From NCBI GenBank assembly GCA_947095535.1, contig OX352774.1, positions 246,289,825-246,353,824 on the forward strand: a DNA stretch of 64,000 nucleotides, in the 5' to 3' direction. Below, piece after piece: positions 1 to 12,430 of this stretch; positions within the stretch are counted from its first letter, which is position 1, and every line of letters starts with the position of its first letter. The stretch comes from Poecilobothrus nobilitatus (lineage: Eukaryota > Arthropoda > Insecta > Diptera > Dolichopodidae). The notes beneath the pieces are model-generated. The model did not search any database, was not told the origin of the DNA, and was given only the letters and a program-made list of their open reading frames with translations. The position numbers and the translations under genes are program-made.

Positions 1-719
1 GTAAATTACCTCCCGCATAAATGCTTTACCCGGTTATGAGCTCAATTGTTAATGTTTATTTTTCTTTATCCACTTTAAATTTGCCCCGGATAAAAACTCG
101 GATTGAAATTTTTTTTGAAATAAAATTAAAAATTTTCAGTTTTCAGCATTTGTAAAAATATAAGTTTGACGGATTTGGAAGTTATTGAGAAAAGTGTTTG
201 AAATTAATGTTTGTGAAAAGAGGATTCAATCAAAAATTACAAAATATTTTAACTATGATTTAATAATATAATAAGTAATATGTAATATGTAGTATATTTA
301 TTACATAAAGTATATACAAATATATCTATAAACTATAAAGTATATACACACATATATGTATGTATACATAATAATTAATAAGTTGTACTTGAATTTTGAA
401 ATTTGTTAAGTTTTTTTTTATTTTGTTTTGGAATGTAGTTTTTATATACCTACATACATACATTTTTGTTATGAATAAAATACATACATACTCGTATATA
501 TTTATAGTTTTCTTAATTACATTCATATTTTTATTAGTATATACATATGGTATTAACTTTTATTTAAAAAAATTTCAGATAACAACCTGATCGAGGCATT
601 TAAAGGGGGTTTTTTTAATGCTTTGTCCTGTTTAATGCTTTAAATTTGCAAAATTATTGATTGTGTATTTATCCGGCGATTACTGTGTTATTTTACCGTT
701 GAAAAGAGGTTGAAAAAAG

Positions 720-1130
720 CTTTCTAACGGTATAGTAATAAATATAGGGTGTCTTTGAAAACTTTACATGTATAGTGGTTTTTTTTTGAAAGTTTTAATT
801 TTTTTATCAAAATTTCCACTTGGAACTGCAATATCTCAAAAACGGTAACACGGATTAAGGTGAAACAAGATGTATATTAAAGATAGCATTCTGATCTACA
901 ATTAAATGGTTTCTGTATATTATCGTAGACGAAAAATATAACGGATAAAGTAAATTACTACAAAATAATATGAAAATTTTCAAATAATCAATTTGACCTT
1001 CAAATGACCTTGTCGATCAAAGTGTTCTTCTATGAAATGTTGGTGGCATCACTAAGTACCGTTATAAAAAATTTTATTTCAATCGGACGCGAACGCTAAT
1101 CCAAACCATTTCCAAAATGTGTAATATTTT
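720..1130. repeat. Single-ended DNA-transposon-like remnant
   Basis: The stretch starts AGGGTGTCTTTGAAAACTTT and is less AT-rich than its surroundings. It contains clauses such as TATCTCAAAAACGGTAACACGG that are unlike local filler. Insect non-autonomous DNA transposons often start with AGGGTGT-type termini, but no matching opposite end was found, so the boundaries and class are guesses. Confidence 0.25.
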
Positions 1131-1309
1131 TAATTAAAAAGGTTAAGAATTTGAATTTTTGAAATAATTTTAATTATTTAATTTAACATTATGGTTATTG
1201 AAATTTTCATTCAAATATAATTTTTATAAAGGAATATATACATGTATTCAAAATGAAAATGCAGTATACGTGCCCTAATCATATTATTAAATTATAAAGC
1301 AGATTTTTA

Positions 1310-1612
1310 GCACATTTTTAAAAAAAAAACTTCTATACCTAAAAAAATTAAGTATTAACCATGTATTACAGGTCTCTTAAAAAATTAATGCTGTAAAGCA
1401 ACATTTTTATATAGCAGCACCCATTACGGAGCTAAAGCCTTTTAAAGTTTGAAAAAGTCCTATTTTCAATTGTGTATATCTCAGGTTTGGCTTAATACTT
1501 TTTCAATCTATAAAAACAAATTTTCGGTAATGCGAAAACAAAATTTTGTGAAATTTTTTCTTTCGATATATTTGCATCGCTTTGAAATAGGGCCTTGAAA
1601 TTTTTTAACATA
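1310..1612 (+). repeat. Dispersed repeat family B, copy 1 (partial)
   Basis: This copy shares an ordered series of blocks with 54060-54520: TTAGCACATTT, then an ACTTCTA block, ACCATG followed by AGGTCTC, a GCACCCATTACGGAGCTA block (GCCCCATCTATTACGAAGCTA in the other copy), TTGAAAAAGTCCTATTTT, and finally GGCCTTGAAATTTTT. The match is about 300 bp with many substitutions. It ends at a SINE fragment. No ORF is present. Confidence 0.65.
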
Positions 1613-1785
1613 AGCTGGCTGTAAGTGTTGTCAAGGGGAAATATTCTTACGACGTGTGGGATTCACATCAACATTGCCTCAGTGTTTACAGCGTATTTTA
1701 TATGCTCTTATCCACTAGACCATTGATGCGGCTGAACATAAGGGATCCACTAGACCACTGATGATCCACTGAACATAAGGGATTT
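1613..1785 (-). mobile_element. tRNA-derived SINE, 3'-truncated copy (minus orientation)
   Basis: The reverse strand matches the SINE at 47536-47730 from its 5' head (GGCCTAGTGG-type A box, here TGGTCTAGTGG) through AATACGCTGTAAACACTGAG to the ACAACACTTACAGCCAGC region. It then stops, so the 3' third and poly(A) are missing. The B box is degraded (GTTGATGTGAATCCC). The 5' end is partly duplicated: GGATCCACTAGACCA-type and GAACATAAGGGAT blocks occur twice between about 1734 and 1785. It directly abuts repeat family B. Confidence 0.7.
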
Positions 1786-2451
1786 CAGGAAAAAAAATTT
1801 CTACCAACCCTTATTTAATAGCTATATTGCTTTTTATAAATTATATTCCTAAGCTTCAGTTAATAAAGATTAATTTATAGATAAAAATGTATTTTATATA
1901 ATAGCTAAATATTACTTAAGCTATAGTTAAATACAGTATATATATATATATATATATGCATATAAAATAACCTAAAATAAAATTAACAAAATATCCCTAA
2001 AAAAAGACGAAATAAAAGAATTTCTCGATAAAATCACGTGTTATTCTTTTGTTTTTTTTTTGTTTTTAATTAGTAGGATAAGAAAATTAGAAAAAGATTA
2101 TTATACTCATATATAACATATATATAATATATATTATACATTTAAATTCATTAAGTATATTATATACCTTACTTATAGAAAAATTAAATTAAACCAAAAT
2201 TTTCAACGAAAGAACACAACTTTTTTTTTTGCATTTTTTTATCTTTATATATAGTTATTTATTATATAATGTGTAATATATTTTATATCTATACACATAT
2301 AGTATATATGTAAATATTTTAAATATCTAATCGATATTACTACGGTTATTAGCTGGTAAATTTACAATTTTTATATTATGTGTCGTGTTCATGTCATATA
2401 TTACTTTTTATATAAGTACTTATATGTATAAAATTTTTAACACCTAAATTG

Positions 2452-2452
<1 letters not shown>

Positions 2453-2482
<30 letters not shown>
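2453..2482. repeat. TA dinucleotide microsatellite
   Basis: An uninterrupted TA run of about 30 bp lies in AT-rich noncoding DNA. Similar TA runs occur at about 6854-6881, 11137-11157, 26093-26130 and 48626-48655. Confidence 0.9.
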
Positions 2483-2486
<4 letters not shown>

Positions 2487-3016
2487 CATTTTTCTTCAAA
2501 AGGTGTGTAATTTAATATTTGTATTAATGTACAGTATATATACGTAATATATATATGTTATAAAATAATTGGGTATAAAAATTTATATATGTAATACTTT
2601 TGTAGAATTCTTAAGATTTAAAAGCCTACTAGTATAGTTGTAAACAACAAAAATATAACGATAACAAATACATATATATATATATAATATATGTAAGTCA
2701 ATAATAATAAGAATGCCAAAAACAATTTGATAAAAAAAATTTTTGTACATAAAAATTTTAGAAAATATTCTAATAACTGTAAAAGCGTCATTGTTACTAA
2801 CAGGTATGAATTTTTTTTTTTTTTATTATTGTTTTAAATAATATATCCTTGCATATTTTCTATATATATACAGTTATTTTATATTAAATATGTACTTCTT
2901 ACCGTTATACGATAATTTTGGTATAGTAAAAATAGAAAGTTATTTTCTAAAAATTTTGTAATTCAACTTAAAATAAAAATAAAATAAATTAAATATGAGT
3001 TTACATAATATTTAGG

Positions 3017-3309
3017 GGGTGATGACTTAATTTCCACAGATATAAACTCCCTTCCTCTTACGTGGACTTAAGTTCCATGGAAGTAAAATACATTTTTAAA
3101 TGGACATAAGTTCCATTAAAATAAGGAAAAAAATTCCATTAAACTTATGACCTATTTGTATGAAAATATAAGTTCCATGTGAACTTAAATATTTTATGCA
3201 CTTTTTTTAAAATATTTATGTTGAATTCAAATCAACAAATTGTCCATGTCCATTTAAGAGGACATAAATTCCATAGAACTTATATCTGTGGAAGTTAAGT
3301 TATTTCTTT
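3017..3309. mobile_element. 293-bp MITE/foldback element with 9-bp flanking repeats
   Basis: The left end has GACTTAATTTCCACAGATAT and the right end, reverse-complemented, has AACTTAACTTCCACAGATAT. The arms go on with related ATGGACATAAGTTCC-type motifs, so most of the element can fold back. It is flanked by the direct 9-mer ATATTTAGG (3008-3016 and 3310-3318), a plausible target duplication. An 8-9 bp duplication would fit hAT-like transposition, but the extreme termini do not match one another well, so the class is unresolved. No coding potential. Confidence 0.65.
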
Positions 3310-4204
3310 ATATTTAGGTATAGCTAAAAAAAAAAAACATTTCAAAATAATTTAATAAATAACATTTTGTTTATTAATTTAATTATTTATCATGGAAAAT
3401 TTTTTTTTTGTTTTTGTTTTTTTTATTGAAAAAAAATGTTAAAAATGTTATAAAAAAAAAAATCAATTGTATATTGTATTTAAATTTAGATTTTTTGAAG
3501 AAGAAGAGCTTTATTTTTAACATAAAATATCTTTTAAATAAGTGATTTAAAGAATTTTATTTATAGAACAGATTATTTCAACCTTATAATTCTATCTCTA
3601 TAAAAGTTATATCTATTTGTTTATATTGCTTAAGTTTTTTTTTTTTAAACCCAATAAGTACTTGGTGTTATAGTTTTGTTTTATATAGGTTTTATTGTAT
3701 ATAACATGTTTGTTCGTCCTTTTCTTGATGATGTTCTTTCAGAACAATTCTTTTTCATTTTCATTTGTGTGGTTTATGATAATTAGTAGTCAACTCATTT
3801 ATAAGTTGATATAGGCAAAAAAAAAAATTAAACGAAATATCCATGACCTAATTAGAAATTAAAAGTTAACTAAAAAGTTTTATGATGAATTACTTCATAT
3901 ATTCATAATATTATTAAAGATTTAAATATTTCATAGATAGTAAATATGCAACATGATGGTCATATTTTGGATAGAGTCTAAATATAATAAAAAAAAAATT
4001 AACACATAATTGGCAGTCAGATTAGGGTTACCAGAGTTTAATTAACAAAATAAAATCAAAATTTTGCCTTAAAAAAAGTGTAAGCACCATCCGAATTTTT
4101 TTTTACTAAATTAAACTTAATTAAACAAATTTGGATTGCACAAGTCGAACTGAACGTGTTTAAAATAATTTTGTCAATAACCTTAAGGACAGGATCTGAA
4201 AATA

Positions 4205-4305
4205 TTTATGCGTTATACATGTGCAGTTACTGTTGAGTAATCAGCGATTTAGTGAAATTAATGATTCTTGAACCGGAAGTATGGTCAAATATGAATAATA
4301 AATAA
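4205..4305 (-). repeat. Dispersed repeat family C, minus copy
   Basis: The reverse strand reads ATTATTCATATTTGACCAT, then CTAAATCGCTGATTACTCAA, then CAGTAACTGCACATG. These blocks match 6285-6385 (TTCATATTTGACTAAC, CTAAGCCGTTGATTATTACT, CAACTGTAACT) in the same order. This copy is shorter and lacks the GCGCCATCTATTG block. Confidence 0.5.
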
Positions 4306-5305
4306 TTTAGGGAGATGCTTCTATAGAAGTGGAAAGGAAAATAAAAATACATTTTGTGGTGAAAATTGTTTTACATAACAAATTGAACTGTCTTTTTCTA
4401 AAAATACAGTATAAAAATGAGCTAAAAAAAACACTGAATTAATAAACTGTGCTTCTGAACGATCCTTTAGAAATTTTTTTTTTCTACTTTAATGCTTTGA
4501 ATTTTGAACAATTTTCAATTTATGAAAATTTAATGTTAAATGAACTGCTATTTATTATTTCAAATTCATTTCATTCAATTAACATTTTTTGTTTTCTGTT
4601 CTTTTTACATTTTTGTAAAATTAAGAATGAGTATAAGGATATTTTCATGTTTTCATCTTTTTGTATAAGTATATGAATGGAAGGATATTTTGTTTTTCAT
4701 GTTTTTATAAATTATAATATAGTAACAAAAAAAAAAAAAATACTGCAGATATTTTATTTATAAAAAAAAAACATAAAAAAAATATTCTGTATTGCCGTTT
4801 AATTTTTTTTTTTTTACCTAAGGAAACTACATATACTATAACTACTGTTTTATTTTCCGTTTTCTACTACATTGTTTTATTTTGTCTTTATTACTCTTTT
4901 ACTTTTTATTAATTTTTTATTATTTATCTTTAGTGTTTCTTAGTAATAGAAATGTTAGCATGACAAAAAAAAAAATAATATTAAAAATAAACAAAAATAG
5001 TTGAATAAAATATAGTATAAAAATGTTCGTATAATAATTTTTGTTCTTTTGATGTTTATCACATTCTTATAATTTGAAGAAAAGGAAAGGTTACACAATT
5101 TTCACTATGTTATTGTACACATTTCGTAGGAGTTCACATTAGTGGGAGTTTACATTAGTAGGAGTTATAAATATTTTTGTTAAAATAATTTTTTTTAGAA
5201 TTTTAGAACATACATAATATATAATTTTTAAAATAAATGAAAATGCTATTTTCATTGGGTTTCACTTTTATTTATAACTATACCTTATTAGAATAATTTA
5301 ATTTT

Positions 5306-5973
5306 GGAGCCTTGGTGGCCTGGTAAGAGAGTATAATATAAATGCAATGGCAGATCGCCCGAGGAAATAAAGGCCATAATTAGAAGGAATTAAAACCCGC
5401 GGGCATAATTTAATTTCTTTTTAATTGGAATTAAGATCCACACTATTTTTTGTTATTAAAAGAAGAAAGTAATAGAATATGGAGATCAAACGCATTAGGA
5501 GGGGTTTTAGAGTTTTGGATAAAATTTAGGGTATCCCTTTTTTCCAGAATATTTACTAATAGGTATATGTGCGAGATTCTGAAATAGAAGGGATTTTAAG
5601 TTGGTTACAAAATCAGGATTTTGAGAGATTTTAGATCTCTCCTAATTCAGAAACTAGCATATGCATATATTTAAATATTCTCTAAAAGGCGTATAATCCT
5701 GATTTTGAATTCAATTCTAAAATTCCTCGTAAATCCCTGAGGCCTTAACAATGAGAAATGTCACCAAATAAAATCCGCAGCTAATACAGACTCATGATAC
5801 AGTATAAAATATTCTGTAAACACTGAAAGGGTTTGGGTTCGAATCACATACACGTTGTAAGAATAATTTCCCCTAACGACAATTACAGCCACACTTGGGA
5901 AGGGAAAGACTGTGTAATTTCCTTGTTACATTTATTAGCAGGGAAATAAACTTCAAAAAAAAGAGAAAAAAAA
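5306..5973 (+). mobile_element. tRNA-derived SINE split by a later insertion
   Basis: The head at 5306-5339 (GGAGCCTTGGTGGCCTGGTA) matches the tRNA-like 5' end of the SINE at 47536. The body resumes at 5802 with GTATAAAATATTCTGTAAAC, an intact B box GGGTTCGAATC at about 5835, the conserved TTACAGCCACAC and GGCTGTGTAATTT-type blocks, and an A-rich tail to about 5973. The intervening 5340-5801 is foreign DNA. GTATAATAT (5331-5339) and GTATAAAAT (5802-5810) lie at the two junctions and represent the same SINE position, consistent with a 9-bp target duplication, now diverged. Confidence 0.75.
5340..5801. mobile_element. Insertion inside the SINE; carries palindromic family A monomers
   Basis: The inserted 462 bp hold GGGATTTTAAGTTGGTTACA- and TTCTGAAATAG-type monomers reading forward to about 5620. 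They then read in reverse from CTCTCCTAATTCAGAAAC to CTGATTTTGAATTCAATTCT, so the core forms a long imperfect hairpin. The same monomers make tandem arrays at 44136-44700 and 55721-55970. The outermost sequences lack obvious terminal inverted repeats. Confidence 0.6.
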
Positions 5974-6284
5974 TCTAATTTTATCATTTGGAAAAACTTT
6001 TACATTCGATTTATTAATTAATTGACACGTTTATCACTTCGTGAATAAAATTCAAAAAATATAAAAAAAAATTAGAAAAATTAAACAATTGCACATATGT
6101 ATATACTCATATACTTTAAAAAAAGGATTTTATGTTCCTATTACAAGTCCCTGGAATTTTACTTTTATTTATTTCTCTTCTATTATGAAAAAGTTTCTTG
6201 CAAGGTGCATTAAAAAGTATATATATATATATATATTTTCCTTTACACTTCTATAAGATGCATAGGGCTTCCACATGTAATTTA

Positions 6285-6440
6285 TTAATTCATATTTGAC
6301 TAACATTTAGTTTTTGGAAAAAATAAATTTACTAAGCCGTTGATTATTACTCAACTGTAACTATAGTGTGCATGACTATAAAACATAAATATTTTTTATT
6401 TGTGCGCCATCTATTGTCTTATATATACTGTGTATATACT
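6285..6440 (+). repeat. Dispersed repeat family C, plus copy
   Basis: It aligns in order with 40200-40345. Shared blocks are TTCATATTTGACTAA, TAAGCCGTTGATT, AAAACATAAATATT, and TTTGTGCGCCATCTATTG (TTTGTACGCCATCTATTG in the other copy). The order of unit-length blocks separated by diverged spacers indicates a common mobile origin of unknown class. Confidence 0.6.
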
Positions 6441-6854
6441 AGAAGTATATCATGTCTTTTTTGAATGAAATTTCCTTGTAAATGACTGTCATATCAAAAA
6501 TAAGAGGAAGTTTTGAAGTTTTGAAGATTTGTTATTTTTTGTTTTTCAGTTTACGATGTTTAAATTTCATTCTGAAATAAAATCTTATTATATAAAGGTA
6601 TAGTTATAGATAAATAAATTGACAGAACTTTGATTAGTGGGTCTTCCCTAAAGAGTTGAGTGACAATACATATATAGCGAATATATAAAGCCTGATATAT
6701 GTATACATTTTATGCAACATTTATGCAACATTAACCAATAACAGGAAATAAAGGAATATTTAAAAAAAAAATTAAATAAAGGATAAATCGCTTTTAATAA
6801 TATAAGTAAGTATTTACAGACCAGATTTAAAAATTTTATCTTAGGAATATCCTG

Positions 6855-6887
<33 letters not shown>

Positions 6888-7917
6888 TTTTAACACAAGT
6901 GTTATGAAGATTTATTGCCCTAATTATTAAGTTTATTACTGTTTTATGAATTAAAGGGATTTAAAGGAAACGAAAAGAATACAAAGTATTTGTAGTTAAA
7001 AATAGGATTTTTTTTTTTTGTCACATAAAAGTTTTTCTTATATAAAATAAAAAAATATGGTTATATCTAAGTTTTTGTAAATACTTAAACATCCTTAAAA
7101 AAATAATGACATAAAAATAAAAAAAAAAAATGAAAAAAGGATTATGGACAATCTTATAGAGCTTTTAAGGGTTCTTAAAGATATTTCTTTAAATGTTATG
7201 AAATAAAAAGAAAATTATATTCTTGGTAACTTTATGAATTTTTTTTTTTAAAATATACATTGGAATTTTGTATTTTATTTATTTAGTTCTTTTTTTTTTT
7301 TTTGTCTTTTTCTGAATTTTTTCTTAATTTGTTATTCATGATAAATGTTAACACATTATTAAAAACATTTTATTTTAATGGCCTTAAATGATGTTTTATT
7401 TGCCATAAATGAATAAATTAATTTTACATAAATAAATTAAGGATATATTTATTTATTTATTATATGATTATATTGATTCAATTAAGAATAGTTACAATTT
7501 ATTATAAAATTTTATATATATAAGTCGATAGACATAAATGATTAAGTACTTAAATGGAAAGAAAATTAATAAAATTTTTATTCAATAAATTAATTTAATA
7601 GCGTATTGGAAATATTAAATAGCAAATAATTTTTTACATATTTGGTTTAAAGAAATGGTTATTAAGTTTTGAACAAAATATTCTACCGAAATAAGAACAA
7701 GATATTTTTAAAGATCTTATAGTTAAAAAATTATAAAATGATCTTAAAGTAAAATTAAAATCGCAAAATCAAACATCAAAATCCAAAATCTCAAACTTAA
7801 ACTCTTAAAAAACTCCCAAAAAAAAAAAAACAAAATAATTCCAAATGTACGAAATTTCTTTGGAAATCCTTACGTTTCAAAATCTCCTTCTTAAAATATC
7901 GCGATATATGTATATAC

Positions 7918-8200
7918 AGGGTAATTCGCAAGTAAGTGCCTTGACATATACCAATTACCAACCTGTAGAAAATACTGTGAGGAGAAAATTTTTGTATGGG
8001 GTCTAAGTTATGGGTCCAATAGTTTTAGTACTATAGGGCATTAAAGAAGATTGGGGGCTGTTTTTTATTTTTTGATTAAAATACTCATAATTTTTGTATC
8101 GAACAAGACTTTAGCATTCTGAAAAAAGATTTTGATAGAATGAGAAAGTAGCTTTCTTCTGTTTAAAAAATTTAACTTTCAATTCTCCATACCTGTTTTA
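7918..8200. repeat. Single-ended DNA-transposon-like remnant
   Basis: Begins ACAGGGTAATTCGCAAGTAA next to a TATA-rich site and stays relatively GC-rich to about 8190. ACAGGGT-type starts are typical of insect mariner-like and other non-autonomous elements, but no matching right terminus was found. Confidence 0.3.
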
Positions 8201-11152
8201 AATTTTTTATTAATGTCGTACAATATGATCCTTAATTTCTGTAAATGCACACTTGTATAACATATAAAATATATCTGATGGTTCCAAATCGAAATTCACT
8301 CAATTATCAGAACTAAAAAAGTTTCTTGTTTCTTCCTTTTGTTTTTATTATATATACTCCAGATTCTCAGTTTTCAAATACATAAGTAAGTAGCTAATTT
8401 TATAATAAATATATATGTACACATGCAATAAGTATATATGTACACAAAATTTAAAATGTAGAGATATGTTAGGATTTAAGAACTGAATATTAAAATCACT
8501 ATGTTCTTTAAAATATTAAAATAGTGAAATGGATTCTTAAAGTTTTCAAAAGTCAATAAAAATGCATTATTTATATGGACATGCAATGCATATTTATTGT
8601 TTTGTTATGTTATTGTTTTTCTGTAGCTGTTGCATTTTTTTTTTTGTTTAGATTTAAAAGTCTTATATATATTATGTATAACTTTATCTTTATTGTTCTA
8701 TAATACATATACATATACATAATAGTATATATGTAGTCTTACCACGTTCTATATAATTATATTCTATTTCCAAACACGTATTTTTGTTTCTTGATTGACA
8801 AAATTTTCTTTGTTTTTTAACTATTTTTTATATACGTAAGTATTCAAATATTAAAATATTTTGTTGATATTCTGTTTTCGCATGAAAAAACTATAACGTT
8901 TAAAGAAAAAAAAATCCTTTCAAAGGATACACATTCGAATATTTGTACAAAAACAAAAAAAAAATTGTATTTTTATGCTAAATGTTTTATGTAAAGACTA
9001 AAGAGATCTTATTATGTATATAGAAAAACAAAGAAATAGAGGGAAATTTTTTTGAAGAATTTTCTATATATAAGTAAGTATATTTTTTTTCTATTCTTCT
9101 AAGTATATACATACATATAATATGTTTGTTGTTTGTTTATTTATTAACATTCAGATATAGAATCCTTTTATTTTGTTTTTTTTTTTTTTCAAGAAAATTC
9201 AAGAAAATTTTAATTTTATTTTACAGGATAAATATGTGTATTTATAAAACATACATTTAAGCTGAGATTTTTTTTTTTTTAGTATATTATGTACTTATGT
9301 ATTCTGTAATGTGTACATATGTAGACACATATTTTTGTCACCATAACAACGGATTCGTTTAGTAATTCATTACTTATGAAGATTTCAAAAGATGATCATC
9401 TGCATAGCAACTGAAGAACGCAATGTAATGTAATATGTAAAAAAAAAAAAAGAAATTTATCTTGAAAATAGAATACCTATACTACATAGGTATCTTAAAA
9501 AATTTTCTAAAATGTATAAAAATATTTTTGTAACAAAATCTTTCAAAAGATATCTAAGAATTTTAATTCTATTTTATTTTGAGAAAAAAAAAAAAAAAAA
9601 AAATTCATTTGATTCTTCTTTATTTTTATTAAGATTTTTCTTTATTTTTTTTTTTTACTAACCGAAAATCTTACGCGGAATTTTTGAGTCAGAGCTTTTG
9701 TGCTGTATTAATTAGCTATTAAATGAATATAAACCGGTAATTCTTTACTAAGTAACTATTAACTGCAGATTGGATTGTTAGATGTTAGGCAATTTGTGGA
9801 TTTTAAATTAAAGAAGATTTATAAATGTGAAGTAAATTGATTGTAAAAACATTTGTAGAATATGAACTAAAATTTTTTTAATAAAATGGGGCGCGTAAAG
9901 TAAATCTATTTATTATAATTCTGTTTTATTAAAACCTCGTTATTTAAAATTCCGTATTGGTTTAATAAAATAAATATTTAAAGACATGTACATATTAATT
10001 TTATATAATATTGTTATAAATTGCATAAATTTAAAATATTTACTTAATTTGGGATTAAAATATGGAGGAATGTCATAAAGTCAGAAAACATAATACAAAT
10101 TGAATTGGTTATCTTTATCATTACTTACTTATTAAATTAATCGACATTAAATCGACCAAAAGTCAATTAGTGTTGTGTTTTATTTTAAAAGTGTCATAAA
10201 GTCAATTGTTTTTTTTTACCCAATTAGACCTAATTTTGGCATTTTTTATTTTGTTCTTTAAGAATATTTTGAAAAAAGGGTAAAATCTGCTTTTTCTAAA
10301 ACTTTTACAAACTAAACTTATAAGTACTTAAGTAGTTTTTTTTACAAAGATGGTCTTTCCTTTTTCCAGAAATATTTTTTTCCATAATGATTCTAATTTA
10401 CTTATAAGATTTTAACCAAAAATACTAAATTTCATAAAACTTGATTTTTAATAATGAGATTTTCATAAAATGGGTTTAAATAAAACCTGCTTTCGTAGTC
10501 TAACCATTAAAAATATAATATATTTTTGAATTTGAATCTTTATCAAAACTGATTCTTAACGTTTATTTATGGCGGTTTTAAAAAATTAAAATAGTAGATT
10601 TAAATTTAAAAAATTAAAAAGTTTAATTTACAAAAAGATTGTACTTATAAGACAAATTTTAAAAAAAGTTTCGTTATTAAAATTTAAATTTGAAAAGTAA
10701 AAGATATAACTTATTTTTATATTAAGCGAATGTATGTATATATAGGCAGATTTATTAGTTTAGAAAAAACTTAAATAGATGGCGCCATTAATGCAAATTT
10801 AATTGTAACTAATATATTTTTTTTACTAAAATAACATTGAAAATTTCAATCAGATTAGAATAAAATTAATTGTTATAATAAATTATACTTGTAGGATTTC
10901 TTTCGTTGTCATCGAAATGTTTTGTTTTATGCTAAGAATTAAATTAAAAGCAGCCCAAGAAATTTATTTATAATTAAGTCGAATATGTTTTTTTGATGTA
11001 ATTAATTAATATTACTTATATAAAATATTGTATTTAAATATCGAATGGATACTTAATAACATTTTTGAAAAATTTTGAAATTTAATTTCATCATAATTTC
11101 AAATCGTAAATCTGATAAAGCAATCATGATATTAAGTATATATATATATATA

Positions 11153-12430
11153 TATATCGGATGTTATATAAGCATGCGGCATCAGTTTTTTACGCAACGA
11201 AGGACTCGTTATGTTAAATAATATAAAAAGAATTTTTTTTTTTTTGAACTAAATCGGGGATGCTTTATTTATCTATCGATGTAAGATATTTTTAATTTCT
11301 AGAAACGACTGGAAATTGATTTTTTAGACCGAAAATTTACCCAAACTCCCGATTTTTAAAATGCATTCTAAGTATTTTGCTTCAAAAAGAATAAAACAAA
11401 TATTTGTCATATTTTTCCTTATAAATTTTTACAATTTAATTTCATTATTTCTTTAAATTATTCGTAAACAAATTATAAACAATTAAATTTATTTATATTA
11501 TTTTTACATTTTTTGTTATCAGAATTTTAAAAAGTACAAAGTTTAAACTATACTAAACCAGTTTGAAAAAAATTTAATTTAAAATTAATTAAAAAACTGC
11601 ATTCTAACTTCAATAGATAAGGTTTAGTGCAAGTGTTTATTTATTAAATATTAAAGTGTCCTTTTCGGTGGAGGTTTTTATTGATATCAAATTTTATTCA
11701 TAAATATAAAAATTTATTTATCACACTTTAAAAGTTAGAAATTTGTATTTTAAAGTTAATTTTTTTTCTTGATTGCATTATTTTTATGATGTTGTTAAAA
11801 TTTTACTCCGGCTTGAGAAATGCCATTTTCTAAAGAGAAGCCAGTGATTTGATGCTTGTTTTAGGAAAATATACGGCATATACAGAAGAGATTCAAAATT
11901 GTGGCAACAAAAATATCTACATCGTACTTCTCATTCGTCCAATGTTCTATTTGCACGTTCGGACAAAAGTAAAATTATTTCTATTTGTCGTATTTTAAAA
12001 GAGAATACATTTCATCCATAGAAAATGTTCCTTTACCAAACTTTGACAGATGAAGATTGCAGAAATAATGAAATTTTAAATTGCCAAATTTATAAAGAAA
12101 AAATTTGAAAAATTTTTGTATTATATTTATTAATTTTAAATAAATAAATAAATAAATAAATACTTAGAAAACAAACCAATAATTATTAAGGTACAATTTT
12201 TTATTGTTTAAAGTAAAACCCGCATATGCATCAAAAAATACCTTTCCCTATTTAAAAATCTCGATTTTGGTGAATTTTCAGTCTTAAAAACTCATTTCTA
12301 GTCTTTTCCGGAAATTGAAAATATAAATATCAGCAATCGATAGAGAACTATTTCTCCGATTTAGTTAATGAATGATTTTTTCCTTGCTTAAAAAAAACTG
12401 ATACCCATTCATTAAAAAACTCTCGATATA
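11153..12430. mobile_element. 1.28-kb element with terminal inverted repeats of more than 150 bp
   Basis: The left arm contains TATATCGG, ATCAGTTTTTTACGCAA, ACTAAATCGG, CTATCGATG and TTTTAGACCGAAAATTTAC. The right arm, reverse-complemented, contains TATATCGAGAG, ATCAGTTTTTTTTAAGCAA, ACTAAATCGG, CTATCGATTG and TTTAAGACTGAAAATTCAC in the same order. The arms are about 190-200 bp and diverged. The core (about 11380-12220) has no substantial ORF, so it is non-autonomous or decayed. It contains a (TAAA)n run at about 12138-12161. It sits in a TATATA-rich target, so the target duplication cannot be read exactly. Confidence 0.65.
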
